Below are positions 1-9,202 of a stretch of DNA of 62,760 bases, piece by piece. Below the pieces are notes generated by a model. That model saw nothing but the letters and a program-made list of their open reading frames with translations. It was not told where the DNA came from and did not search any database. The stretch covers positions 1 through 62,760 of the forward strand of contig JAEWMQ010000029.1 of NCBI GenBank assembly GCA_023393125.1. The letters run 5' to 3'. Both the position numbers and the translations under genes were made by a program. Each line of letters starts with the position of its first letter. The first letter of the stretch is position 1. The DNA comes from Bacillota bacterium (GTDB lineage Bacteria > Bacillota > Clostridia > Lachnospirales > Cellulosilyticaceae).

Positions 1-150
1 GAATAAAAGAGAAACTAGGATGGCTGAGTCCGGTGCAATACAGACTTAGCCTCTTGGCTGCATAAAAATAGCGAGGCAGCCAAAACTGTCTCGCTATTAA
101 AGTCTAACTTTTAGGGGTCACCTCAGACAGGTGAGCCTTCTTTATTGATG
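1..150. other. Structured non-coding leader with three stem-loops
   Basis: Three stem-loops stand in a row at 22-51, 67-98 and 116-137. The last one (GGTCACCT with AGGTGAGCC) is followed on the plus strand by a T-rich run, so it can end a transcript that begins left of the window. The middle hairpin is followed by five T on the minus strand and could terminate there. No open frame fits. It could be the end of a small RNA or a regulatory leader of unknown class; I compared it mentally with tRNA-Sec, 6S, tmRNA, T-box and common riboswitches and found no match. Confidence 0.4.
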
Positions 151-255
151 ATAGGTAAAAGAATAAAGGAGAATATTTAAAGTTTCGACACGAATTCACA
201 GTTTTTATCCTCCGTTCATAGTATATGGTAAGGGCAAAATAAAGGAGGAATCAGG

Positions 256-594
256 GTGTATAAATGTGTTATCATTATTAACAGCCATACACTAGGAAGA
301 GGTGATGAGGAAGTAGGGCAGACATTACTTGGTACTTTTTTACGTAAAGTGCTTGCGAGTATAGATAAACCTGATGTCATTGTCTTTTATAATTCTGGCG
401 TTAAGCTCTTAACCAAAGAATCCCGTTACCTAGAAGTGTTAGATAGCTTAGAAGCAAGTGGCATAGAACTTTTAGCATGCGGGACCTGTGTTTTTCATGT
501 TTGTGGCCAACGTTCACTAGCAGTAGGTAGAATTAGTAACATGGAAGAAATAGCAGATGTACTTATTAAAGCAGAGAAGGTTATTACGCTTTAA
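256..594 (+). CDS. DsrE-like protein, YedF C-terminal domain type
   Basis: The 112-residue product resembles the DsrE/sulfurtransferase-like half of YedF, a protein linked by context to selenium metabolism. A Cys-x-Thr-Cys-type patch (ACGTCVFHVCG, about residues 74-84) holds candidate active cysteines. The GTG start at 256 is chosen because AGGAGG lies at 242-247 with normal spacing. Full-length YedF proteins carry an N-terminal TusA/SirA domain of about 70 residues; this one lacks it. Selenium genes may lie left of the window but none are visible, so the role in sulfur or selenium trafficking is inferred. Confidence 0.75.
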   Translation: MYKCVIIINSHTLGRGDEEVGQTLLGTFLRKVLASIDKPDVIVFYNSGVKLLTKESRYLEVLDSLEASGIELLACGTCVFHVCGQRSLAVGRISNMEEIADVLIKAEKVITL

Positions 595-610
595 ATAGTA
601 CAAAGGAAAC

Positions 611-640
611 GGCATAGTATATTACTATGCTGTTTTTTTA
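611..640 (+). terminator. Rho-independent terminator after the DsrE gene
   Basis: The stem GCATAGTA/TACTATGC with a 3-base loop is followed by seven T. It lies 17 bases after the stop codon. Confidence 0.85.
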
Positions 641-692
641 TAAAGATGATGTAGACGGTGGCTTATATGTAACTAGCATATAAGTAGTAATA

Positions 693-731
693 ATAAAGAG
701 CTGTCATATTTGGAAATAAACAGCTCTTCAA
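693..731 (-). terminator. Terminator of the minus-strand hydrolase gene
   Basis: The arms AAGAGCTG and CAGCTCTT are followed, reading the minus strand, by TATTATTA. It sits just past the stop codon of the minus-strand gene. Confidence 0.6.
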
Positions 732-739
732 GATAAAAA

Positions 740-1765
740 TTATGATTCTTCTCTAAGTTCTTCAATATGCAAAGTAAGCTCTTCAATAACTTCTAAAATA
801 GTGTCTACATCTTTTTCTTCAATATAATCTACAGAACCTTCAATATATTTCTGAGATGAATCTGAGGAAAGAGAAAGTAAAGCGCGTTGAGTTTTACTCC
901 AATTACTATAAATATTAGCTTTAGAAGTGATTACACGAATAGGAATATCACCAAGATCACCACCATCTAATACTTTCTGTGCATTTTCTTGTATTTTTAG
1001 TTTTTCAGAAATCACATTACGATTCCATGTTTTTTCTAGTGCAATACCTTTATTGAGTGCTTGAAGTTCAGGAGCATAATCTTTGTGAATACCTAATGTA
1101 TTGCTAACCATGTTAGTGCCAGAAAATAAACGCAAAACTCCTGTATTACGAAGTCCATTAGTTAAGAATGATTCAATAATCATGATATTATTAAAGTTTA
1201 CGCAAAACTGTGGAGAAGCTCCTTCAATGAGGACAATACCAGCCACATCCTCTGGATAAAGCTGCGCATAGCGTAATACCTCTAACGACCCCATACCATG
1301 TGCTACAAAAATAAAAGGTTTAATATAAGTATCTTCATCGTCAGGTATTTCACTGCTATGTAGTAAAGTGTGGATTTCTTTACAGATGGTATCAATATCT
1401 CTTGAAGCAGAGGTTGTTTCACTCCAGCCATAGCCTGGTTTGTCATAAACTTTTACAGGATGATTAGTATCAAGCTTACTATGAAGAGGGTAAGTTTCTA
1501 CATAAGGAACATTAGCAGCTATATCAGTAGTAAAGACAATAGGCATTTCTCCAGAACCGCTTTCATAAAGGTGCATTTGAACATTGTCTACTTCTACTAA
1601 ACGGCCTACGCGCCCTAAAGAACTAGCAGAGTAGTAATTACTAACTTGTTGATAGATAATACCTAATAAAATAATACCTATAAGGGTGAAGCGAAAAATA
1701 TGCTTTTTGCGTTTTTCATGTTTCCTACTAAATCTTTTTATTTTCATGTTTTTATTTGAATCCAT
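740..1765 (-). CDS. Membrane-anchored alpha/beta-hydrolase fold protein, probably inactive
   Basis: The 341-residue protein has a basic N-terminus, one membrane segment (about residues 24-40) and an outward alpha/beta-hydrolase domain. DKPGYGWS (108-115) and the strand-elbow-helix region around 150-170 fit the family. At the nucleophile elbow, where the family has G-H-S-M-G, this protein reads A-H-G-M-G, so the serine is replaced by Gly157. The usual late G-S-x-H-Y-I reads GSVDYI (310-315), so the catalytic His is Asp. Two lost catalytic residues suggest a binding or regulatory pseudo-enzyme. The gene is monocistronic and flanked by plus-strand genes. Confidence 0.8.
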   Translation of the reverse strand: MDSNKNMKIKRFSRKHEKRKKHIFRFTLIGIILLGIIYQQVSNYYSASSLGRVGRLVEVDNVQMHLYESGSGEMPIVFTTDIAANVPYVETYPLHSKLDTNHPVKVYDKPGYGWSETTSASRDIDTICKEIHTLLHSSEIPDDEDTYIKPFIFVAHGMGSLEVLRYAQLYPEDVAGIVLIEGASPQFCVNFNNIMIIESFLTNGLRNTGVLRLFSGTNMVSNTLGIHKDYAPELQALNKGIALEKTWNRNVISEKLKIQENAQKVLDGGDLGDIPIRVITSKANIYSNWSKTQRALLSLSSDSSQKYIEGSVDYIEEKDVDTILEVIEELTLHIEELREES

Positions 1766-1971
1766 TGATTACTCTCCTAAAATATAACAAAATGCATTAG
1801 CGTTTGACTTCTTTTTATTATATCATAAGTCACTTGTAAATTTGAATGCCTAATATAAAGATGTTTATATTTTCCTTGGAAAAAGTTAATTTTAAAAAGG
1901 GACACTAACTAGTCAATTAAGATAAAATAGTATACTATGAGAGAGAAGAAAGACGGTAATGAGGTGAAAAA

Positions 1972-3132
1972 ATGAAAATTTTGCATACATCAGATTGGCA
2001 TTTAGGTAGAAACCTTCATGGCTATTCACTAATAGAAGATCAAGCTTATGCATTAGAACGCTTATTAGAAAAACTCTATGAGGATCAAGTAGACCTCTTA
2101 GTGATTGCAGGCGATATTTATGATAAAACTATTCCAACAGAAGCGGCAGTAGAACTTTTTAACTATTTTATTAGTAAAGTCATCTTAGAATATAAAATCA
2201 CTACTATTATTATCTCTGGTAATCATGATAGTGGTGAGCGTATTGATTTTGGTAGCAAGTTATTTGAAAGTCAACATCTCTACATAGTAGGGAAATGCCC
2301 TAAGGGTTATCAAAAAGTTACAGTTAAAGTTCAAAATGAAGAGCTAGATGTTTTTATGATACCCTATATTGAGCCAGCTCATGTAAGAGAAATTGCAAAA
2401 GATGATACCATTAAAAGGCATGATGAGGCAATGGCTTACTTAGTCAAAAACATTGAGGGTGAGAAGAGAGAAGTACCAACCTTATTAGTAGCACATGCTT
2501 TTGTAGCAGGGGGAGATGTATCAGACTCAGAAAGAAGACTAAGTGTTGTAGGTGGAGCAGAATTAGTAAGTGCTCAGCATTTTAAAAACTTTACGTATAC
2601 GGCTTTAGGTCACCTTCATAAGAGACAGGCTATGGGGGCTGAAAATATTCGTTATAGTGGTTCACTTCTTAAATATTCTGTATCAGAAGCTAATCAAAAA
2701 AAAGGCTATGTACTTTTAGAAATAAAGGATAAAAAGATTGTTACTATTGAAGAGAAAGAACTAGAGACTAAACGGAATGTAAGGGTTTTAACAGGGCTTT
2801 TAGAAGATATCATTACAGCAGCTAGTGAAGATGAGCAAAGGGATGACTATGTATTTGTTCGTATAAAAGGAGATCCTGTGGCAGATGTAACAGCAACGCT
2901 TCGTCATATTTATCCTCATATTTTAGGTAGTGAATGGGTGAAGGATACAGCTTCAGGAGAAACAGTGGAAGAGCAGAAACAAGTAGACTTTATGGCTACT
3001 AAGGAAAAAACAATTACTGAAGTATTTATGGAGTTTTTAGATTTTGTAGGTGAAACTGAGTTTGATGAAGAAGATACTAAATATATTAAAGAAGTTGTTC
3101 AGGAGATAGAGGAGGGAAAATATGAGGCCTAG
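1972..3132 (+). CDS. sbcD: SbcD, nuclease subunit of the SbcCD complex
   Basis: The 386-residue protein is a Mre11-type metallophosphoesterase that, with SbcC, cleaves hairpins and blocked DNA ends during replication and repair. Metal-binding motifs are visible in order: DWHLG (8-12), GDIYD (about 47-51), GNHDSG (about 82) and GHLHKR (about 216). The length is normal. AGGTG precedes the ATG. The last 11 bases overlap sbcC, so the two are translationally coupled in the usual order. Confidence 0.97.
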   Translation: MKILHTSDWHLGRNLHGYSLIEDQAYALERLLEKLYEDQVDLLVIAGDIYDKTIPTEAAVELFNYFISKVILEYKITTIIISGNHDSGERIDFGSKLFESQHLYIVGKCPKGYQKVTVKVQNEELDVFMIPYIEPAHVREIAKDDTIKRHDEAMAYLVKNIEGEKREVPTLLVAHAFVAGGDVSDSERRLSVVGGAELVSAQHFKNFTYTALGHLHKRQAMGAENIRYSGSLLKYSVSEANQKKGYVLLEIKDKKIVTIEEKELETKRNVRVLTGLLEDIITAASEDEQRDDYVFVRIKGDPVADVTATLRHIYPHILGSEWVKDTASGETVEEQKQVDFMATKEKTITEVFMEFLDFVGETEFDEEDTKYIKEVVQEIEEGKYEA

Positions 3133-6100
3133 ATTACTTAAAATGACGGCTTTTGGGCCTTATGCAGAAGAGCAAATTATTGATTTTGAGTGTTTAGAAG
3201 ATGCTAATATGTTTTTAATTTATGGTCCTACAGGTGGAGGTAAGACGACTATTTTGGATGCCATTTGTTATGCATTATATGGTGAAACCAACGGGGGAGA
3301 ACGTAGTGGTGAAACTATGCGTAGTAAATTTGCAGATGAAGAGGCCATTACAGAAGTAGAGCTTTATTTTAAGCTTCGTCAAGACGAGTATCGTATTGTG
3401 AGAAGACCTCAATATGAAAGAGCAGCTAAGCGTGGTGGTAGTAGCGGAAAATTAGTGAAAGTAGCTAGTGAGGTTGAACTTTATAAAAAAGAGGAAGATA
3501 CCTATAAGCTTTTAACAGCCAAATATAATGAAGTGGGAGAAAAGGTGAATGAGCTCTTACACTTTAATATTGGTCAGTTTAGGCAAGTGATTATGATTGC
3601 TCAAAACAAGTTTAGGGAACTCCTTACTGTAAGTAGTAAAGAAAGACAACAAATTCTACAAGATATCTTTGAAACAGGTATTTATCAAAATGTTGAAAAG
3701 GCTTTAGAGGTACTTTATGCTGGGGTTAAAGACCAGGTAAAAGAAAAACAGTTACTTTATGAAAATACACTAAGTCAAATAGAAGCAGCAGAAGATGAAG
3801 GATTAAAAGATTTCCTCAGTACTAAGGTGATTTATAATGCACCAGAGGTCTGTGAAGCCTTAGAACGTATATGTAGTGAAAAGGGTATAGAGGAAGAAAG
3901 ATTAAAAGAGGAGCTAAATGCCACTAAGGTTCAATTAGAACAAAGCCAAAAGCAGTTAGTTAAAGTGAATAAGCAGTATGAAGAAAAGCAAGAACAACTT
4001 CGCTTAGAAGCAGAGTTAGAAGGGTTAGTAGCTAAAAAGGAAACTTATATAAACTTAGCAGACAGGATTGAAAAAGCAGAGAAAATATTACCTATTATGC
4101 CTCTTGAATCCATTGTACTAGAAGTTAAAAAAGAGTATTTAATATGTGAAGAAGCTTTAAAAGGACAAATAGCTAGCTTAAAAGACATTGAAGAACGTCT
4201 AAAAAGCTGTGAAATTAACTTAAAAGAACGGGAGCATTTACCTGTAGAGGTAGAAACGCTCAAGAAAAAATACAGTATTTTAGAAACCTATGTACCTAAA
4301 GTGACACAATTAGCTACTAAATATGAAGAAAAGCGTCAGAAGCAAGTGGCGCTTAAGCGTGGAGAAGAGACTTATAGGGCACTCATAGATAAAGAAGTTT
4401 TATTAGACCAAGAAATAGAACAAAAAGAGCTATCACTTAAGCAAAAAGATACGATTCAAAAAGAGTTAGCTGAAAAGCTTGTCTTGCAAAAAGAAATGCT
4501 AGAGGTATTAAAACAAAAAACTGAAAAAGAAAAAGAAGAGGCACATGCCGCTAAAGTACTTCTTAATTTAGATGCTGAATATGAACGTATTAAGCAAAAA
4601 GAAAAGCTTCATCAAATGCATGAGGAGGAGTACAGAGAAGCCTTTAAACTTTGGTTCAATAATCAAGCAGGCATCCTAGCACAAACTTTGGAGGAGCATC
4701 AACCTTGTCCTGTATGTGGCTCTTTAAACCATCCCCAAAAAGCTATTTTAACCAGCGGGCATATTACTAAAGAAGCATTAGACCAAATGGAAAAGCAGCT
4801 TAAAGGATTAGAAATAGAATTAGGCAGCTTAAGAGAATCTAAATCAGCTTTAGAAAAAGAATGTAAGCTTTTAAAAACGAGATTAAAATCATATGACGAA
4901 GCATTAGTAGGGAAAGAAAGTATTACTGAAGATACTTTAAAGTTGTTAAAGGAACAAATAGTAGCCCTAGAAGCCAAACTAGGAGAGCTTGATGGTCTTC
5001 AGAAAGCTTTAGAAACAAATCGTATAGAGAAAAAGACGATTATAGAGAGAAAAGAAAAAGGCGCCATTTATATTGCTGAGCAAAAAGAAGGCTTAAGTGA
5101 AGTGGCAGCTTATATTACAAGTATTGAAACAGAGGTGCCAGAAGAGCTTAGAGAAAAGGCAGCCTTAGAAACCATGCTAGAGCAGCTTAAAGCAGCTTAT
5201 ACAGCTAAAGAAGCAGAGTATAAAAATCTTAAAGAGCAGCAAGAAAAACTCAATACCCAAAAAGCAGAGCAAAGCACAAGAGTATTAGAAAGTCAAAAAA
5301 GAGAAGCTGTCTTAAAAGAACAAGGTGTAAAAAAGCGCCTTGAATTTGAACAAGCTTTAGATGCAGCGGGTTTTAGTGATATAGGTGATTATAAGGTTTA
5401 TAAAATGACACCAGAAGCATTAGAAAATGTTAAAGCAGATTTAAATGCCTATATACAGAGAAGAGATTTACTAACGAGTCAGTGTAAAGAACTGAAAGAT
5501 AAAACGAAAGATTTTTCTGAGGAAGAAAGAATAGCTGTAACCAATAAGCATCAAGCATTAATGCAGCAAAGTACAGATTTAAACTTAAAGGTCAATGAAG
5601 TCAAAAATTATCAAATAAAGCATTTGAAAATTAAAGAAATCCTTGCAAGCCTTTATGATACTGTTAAAATAATGGTGAAAAAACAAGGGGTTATTGAGAA
5701 AATTAGTAGCTATGCTAAGGGGAAAAATAAAAAAGGTCTTTCTTTTGAACGCTATATTCAAAGTAGTATTTTTGAGGAAGTCTTAAGAAGTGCCAATAAA
5801 AAGCTGAAGCCAATGACTCACAACCGTTATGAGCTATTTCGCAGTGATGATTTATCGCGTGCTAATGCACAAGCAGGTTTAGATATTGGTATCAAAGATT
5901 ATTATAATAATGAAACAAGACCGGTAACTACTTTATCTGGTGGTGAAAGCTTTATGGCAGCTCTTGCATTAGCTCTTGGACTATCAGAAGTCATTCAAAG
6001 GCTAGCAGGGGCTACGCCGCTTGACACCTTATTTATTGATGAGGGATTTGGTAGTTTAGATGAAGAAGCTTTAGAGTTAGCTATTAAGACTTTACTAAGT

Positions 6101-6223
6101 ATTCAAGATACAGGGCGTTTAATAGGCATTATTTCTCACGTAAAAGAACTGCGTGAACAAATTCCTGTAGGTCTTGAAATTACTACAGGTACTAAAGGAA
6201 GTCATGCTACCTTTAAACTATAA
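3122..6223 (+). CDS. sbcC: SbcC, ATPase/coiled-coil subunit of SbcCD
   Basis: The 1033-residue SMC/Rad50-like ATPase partners SbcD. Walker A GPTGGGKTT is near residue 35. Long Glu/Lys-rich coiled coils flank a zinc hook CPVCG near residue 529, almost exactly mid-chain. The ABC signature LSGGES is near 938 and the Walker B stretch LFIDEGFGSLD near 965. The start overlaps sbcD with GAGGAGGG upstream. The length matches the family. Confidence 0.97.
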   Translation: MRPRLLKMTAFGPYAEEQIIDFECLEDANMFLIYGPTGGGKTTILDAICYALYGETNGGERSGETMRSKFADEEAITEVELYFKLRQDEYRIVRRPQYERAAKRGGSSGKLVKVASEVELYKKEEDTYKLLTAKYNEVGEKVNELLHFNIGQFRQVIMIAQNKFRELLTVSSKERQQILQDIFETGIYQNVEKALEVLYAGVKDQVKEKQLLYENTLSQIEAAEDEGLKDFLSTKVIYNAPEVCEALERICSEKGIEEERLKEELNATKVQLEQSQKQLVKVNKQYEEKQEQLRLEAELEGLVAKKETYINLADRIEKAEKILPIMPLESIVLEVKKEYLICEEALKGQIASLKDIEERLKSCEINLKEREHLPVEVETLKKKYSILETYVPKVTQLATKYEEKRQKQVALKRGEETYRALIDKEVLLDQEIEQKELSLKQKDTIQKELAEKLVLQKEMLEVLKQKTEKEKEEAHAAKVLLNLDAEYERIKQKEKLHQMHEEEYREAFKLWFNNQAGILAQTLEEHQPCPVCGSLNHPQKAILTSGHITKEALDQMEKQLKGLEIELGSLRESKSALEKECKLLKTRLKSYDEALVGKESITEDTLKLLKEQIVALEAKLGELDGLQKALETNRIEKKTIIERKEKGAIYIAEQKEGLSEVAAYITSIETEVPEELREKAALETMLEQLKAAYTAKEAEYKNLKEQQEKLNTQKAEQSTRVLESQKREAVLKEQGVKKRLEFEQALDAAGFSDIGDYKVYKMTPEALENVKADLNAYIQRRDLLTSQCKELKDKTKDFSEEERIAVTNKHQALMQQSTDLNLKVNEVKNYQIKHLKIKEILASLYDTVKIMVKKQGVIEKISSYAKGKNKKGLSFERYIQSSIFEEVLRSANKKLKPMTHNRYELFRSDDLSRANAQAGLDIGIKDYYNNETRPVTTLSGGESFMAALALALGLSEVIQRLAGATPLDTLFIDEGFGSLDEEALELAIKTLLSIQDTGRLIGIISHVKELREQIPVGLEITTGTKGSHATFKL

Positions 6224-6324
6224 AGTAATTTCCTAATGCTTTTTAACAGGAATTTGTGTTACAATATGATGAAGTTAAATACAATAAAGTGGAAGCATTG
6301 TTTTAAGCATAAGGAGTTGAAGGA

Positions 6325-7239
6325 ATGGATATAAACAGAATCGTTCAGCTTTTATCTGAAAAGATACCAGAGGGACAAATCTTAACACATGAACCAATGA
6401 AAAAATATACCACCTTTAAAATAGGGGGGCCAGCGGATATAATCGTTCAACCAGAAAATAAGGAGCAATTAAGTGCTATTTTAAAAGTGTGCAATAAGGA
6501 AAAGGTACCTTATTATATTCTGGGTAATGGAAGTAATTTGCTTGTATCAGATGAAGGGTATAGAGGCGTTATTATTCAGCTCTATAATCAATTTGCAGAC
6601 ATTACAGTAAAAGATAATCACATTACAGCACAATCAGGAGCGCTTCTTGCTAAAATAGCAGCTAAAGCTTTAGAAAATGAATTAACAGGCTTTGAATTTG
6701 CTCACGGGATACCAGGAACTTTAGGTGGTGCAGTTGTAATGAATGCGGGAGCCTATGGTGGTGAAATGAAACAAGTTATTGTTTCATGTGAAGTAATGAC
6801 GCCAGAAGGAGACATTTTAAAGCTATCTAATGAAGCATTAGAACTAGGCTATCGTACGAGTGTGATTCAAAAGAAAGATTATATTGTTCTAGAAGCGACT
6901 ATTGCCTTAGAAACAGGTGATAAAGAAAAGATTCATGAACTTATGAAGGATTATGCTGGACGTAGGAGAGAGAAGCAACCATTAGATAAGCCGAGTGCAG
7001 GTAGTACCTTTAAAAGACCCGTAGGACATTTCGCTGGAAAGCTTATTATGGATAGCAATTTAAGAGGCTTTAAAGTAGGCGGGGCTATGGTATCTGATAA
7101 GCACTGTGGCTTTGTAGTCAATACAGGAGAAGCTACTTGTGCAGATGTCATTCATTTGATTCAAGAAGTAAAACGTATCGTTAAAGAAAAATTTGACGTA
7201 GAACTAGAACCAGAAGTTAAAATGCTTGGGTTTAAATGA
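6325..7239 (+). CDS. murB: MurB, UDP-N-acetylenolpyruvoylglucosamine reductase
   Basis: The 304-residue FAD enzyme reduces UDP-GlcNAc-enolpyruvate to UDP-MurNAc in peptidoglycan precursor synthesis. Visible motifs are TTFKIGGPAD near residue 30, GNGSNLL near 74 and GIPGTLGGAVVMNAGAYGGE around 130-150 (FAD binding), the Ser-containing SAGSTFKRP near 225, and the C-terminal LEPEVKMLG with the catalytic Glu. AAGGAG precedes the ATG. It is followed by its own terminator and heads the rapZ-crh cluster. Confidence 0.97.
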   Translation: MDINRIVQLLSEKIPEGQILTHEPMKKYTTFKIGGPADIIVQPENKEQLSAILKVCNKEKVPYYILGNGSNLLVSDEGYRGVIIQLYNQFADITVKDNHITAQSGALLAKIAAKALENELTGFEFAHGIPGTLGGAVVMNAGAYGGEMKQVIVSCEVMTPEGDILKLSNEALELGYRTSVIQKKDYIVLEATIALETGDKEKIHELMKDYAGRRREKQPLDKPSAGSTFKRPVGHFAGKLIMDSNLRGFKVGGAMVSDKHCGFVVNTGEATCADVIHLIQEVKRIVKEKFDVELEPEVKMLGFK

Positions 7240-7246
7240 TAAATGT

Positions 7247-7272
7247 AGGGGCTATCTTAATAGCCCCTTTAT
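7247..7272 (+). terminator. Terminator after murB
   Basis: The stem AGGGGCTA/TAGCCCCT with a short loop is followed by TTATAT. The U-tract is modest, so it may read through to rapZ. Confidence 0.7.
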
Positions 7273-7323
7273 ATAAAACTTATATGATAAAAGAGTAAAG
7301 CAAAAAGAATAGGAGGGAGTTTT

Positions 7324-8196
7324 ATGAACTTTATCATTGTCACGGGTATGTCAGGAGCAGGGAAAAGTAGTGCAATTAACTGTTTTGAAGATATGGGATA
7401 TTATTGCGTAGACAATTTACCACCTACACTTATTAAAAGCTTTGCAGAGCTTATTGTTTCACAACAAAATAAGTTAAGTAAGGTTGTTTTAGGTATAGAT
7501 ACAAGAGGAGGAAGTTTGTTTGCTGATCTATTTACAAGTTTAAATGAACTCCAAAATAGTGGACATACCTATGAAATTGTATTTTTTGATTGCAGTGATG
7601 CAGAACTCATTAAACGTTTTAAGGAAACAAGACGTTTACATCCACTAGCGCGAAGTGAAAGAATAGAAGAAGGAATTGAAAGAGAAAGACGTATATTAAG
7701 AGAAATAAAGGAAAAAGCTAATCATATCATTGATACTTCTTATATGCTTCCTAAAGATACAAGAGGCGTATTATATAAGATTTACTGTGAAGAGAAAGCC
7801 TTTGACAGCTTGATGATTACTATTGTATCCTTTGGATTTAAATATGGTATTCCTATTGATGCAGATTTAGTATTCGATGTACGTTTTGCACCAAACCCTT
7901 ATTATATTCCAGAGATGAGACCACATACAGGAAATGAACCTATTGTGAGTGATTATGTTATGCAGTTTGAAGTTAGTCAAGTTTTTCTCACAAAGCTTCA
8001 AGATATGATTAATTTTTTGATTCCGAACTTTAAAAAAGAGGGAAAAAATCAACTTGTTATTGCTATTGGTTGTACAGGTGGTAAGCATAGATCTGTCACT
8101 CTTGCTAATGCGCTCTATGAATATTTACAAAATGAGGGGCACACTGTTATAAAGCAGCATAGAGATATAGAGAAGGATAGTAAAAGAGGGAAGTAA
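7324..8196 (+). CDS. rapZ: RapZ/YvcJ-type nucleotide-binding adaptor
   Basis: The 290-residue P-loop protein belongs to the RapZ/YvcJ family, which binds nucleotides and, in enterobacteria, adapts RNase E to GlmZ; the firmicute role is linked to cell-wall and competence control. Walker A GMSGAGKSS begins at residue 8, the strand VDNLPP is near 32, and the C-terminal signature CTGGKHRSV is near 257. Its stop abuts the ATG of yvcK without a gap, in the rapZ-yvcK-whiA-crh order conserved in Firmicutes. Confidence 0.95.
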   Translation: MNFIIVTGMSGAGKSSAINCFEDMGYYCVDNLPPTLIKSFAELIVSQQNKLSKVVLGIDTRGGSLFADLFTSLNELQNSGHTYEIVFFDCSDAELIKRFKETRRLHPLARSERIEEGIERERRILREIKEKANHIIDTSYMLPKDTRGVLYKIYCEEKAFDSLMITIVSFGFKYGIPIDADLVFDVRFAPNPYYIPEMRPHTGNEPIVSDYVMQFEVSQVFLTKLQDMINFLIPNFKKEGKNQLVIAIGCTGGKHRSVTLANALYEYLQNEGHTVIKQHRDIEKDSKRGK

Positions 8197-9171
8197 ATGA
8201 TAAAAACGAAGCAGCAAAATAAAAAGATTGTAGTAATAGGTGGCGGCACAGGATTATCAACCATGCTAAGAGGTATCAAGAAATATACCTCGCAGATTAC
8301 AGCTATTGTAACTGTTGCAGATAATGGGGGAGGTTCTGGAAAACTAAGAGAAGAAATGGGAATTATTTCACCTGGAGATATACGAAATTGTATTGTAGCC
8401 TTAGCTAATACAGAGCCTATTATGGAAAAGCTTTTACAGTATCGCTTTAAAGAGGGAAGTCTGCAAGGTCAAAGCTTTGGAAATCTTTTTTTAGCTGCAT
8501 TGACAGATGTAACAGGCGGCTTTGAGGAAGCCGTACGCGTAACAAGTAATGTTTTAGCAATAACTGGTAAGGTATTGCCTGTTACCTTAGAAGATGTGCA
8601 CTTAGAAGCCAGATTTGATAATGGTCAGCTCATTTCTGGTGAAAGTGAAATCGTAGAATATGGTAAAGGTAGCGGGCATAATATTACCACTATTAAGCTT
8701 GTACCTAGTATGCCGCAGCCAGCACCGGAGGTCATTGAAGCCTTAGAAGATGCAGATTTGATTATTTTAGGGCCAGGAAGTTTATATACCAGTATTATTC
8801 CAAATTTACTGGTGAAAAATATAAGTCATTATATTAGAGAATCTAAAGCAGAGAAACTTTATATAGCTAACTTGATGACACAACCAGGAGAAACTGGTGA
8901 TTTAAGCCTAGAAAGACATTTAATGATTTTAGAAGGTTATTTAGGCAAAGGTGTTATTAGTCAAGTCATTATTAATAGTGAAGCTATAGACGAGACTTAT
9001 TTGAAACAATATTTGGAAGACGGTGCAAGTGCTTTAAAGGTTGATGAAACTCACCCTATATGGGATAATATTAAAAGAATTGAAGCTCCCTTAGTTAAAG
9101 TAGACCAATATAAAAAGTTTATTAGACATGATGCTGATAAACTAGCAAAATGTATTTTTGAGGAGATTTAG
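8197..9171 (+). CDS. yvcK: YvcK/GlmR, gluconeogenesis and cell-wall factor
   Basis: The 324-residue protein belongs to the CofD-like YvcK family. It binds UDP-GlcNAc and steers carbon into cell-wall precursors during gluconeogenic growth. The N-terminal IGGGTGLSTMLRG, the TVADNGGGSGKLR motif and GDIRNC near residue 67 are family hallmarks; LGPGSLYTSIIPNLL near 193 also fits. It starts directly after the rapZ stop and is surely in its operon. Confidence 0.95.
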   Translation: MIKTKQQNKKIVVIGGGTGLSTMLRGIKKYTSQITAIVTVADNGGGSGKLREEMGIISPGDIRNCIVALANTEPIMEKLLQYRFKEGSLQGQSFGNLFLAALTDVTGGFEEAVRVTSNVLAITGKVLPVTLEDVHLEARFDNGQLISGESEIVEYGKGSGHNITTIKLVPSMPQPAPEVIEALEDADLIILGPGSLYTSIIPNLLVKNISHYIRESKAEKLYIANLMTQPGETGDLSLERHLMILEGYLGKGVISQVIINSEAIDETYLKQYLEDGASALKVDETHPIWDNIKRIEAPLVKVDQYKKFIRHDADKLAKCIFEEI

Positions 9172-9202
9172 TACAAAAATTACATAAGATGAGGTGACTG
9201 AT

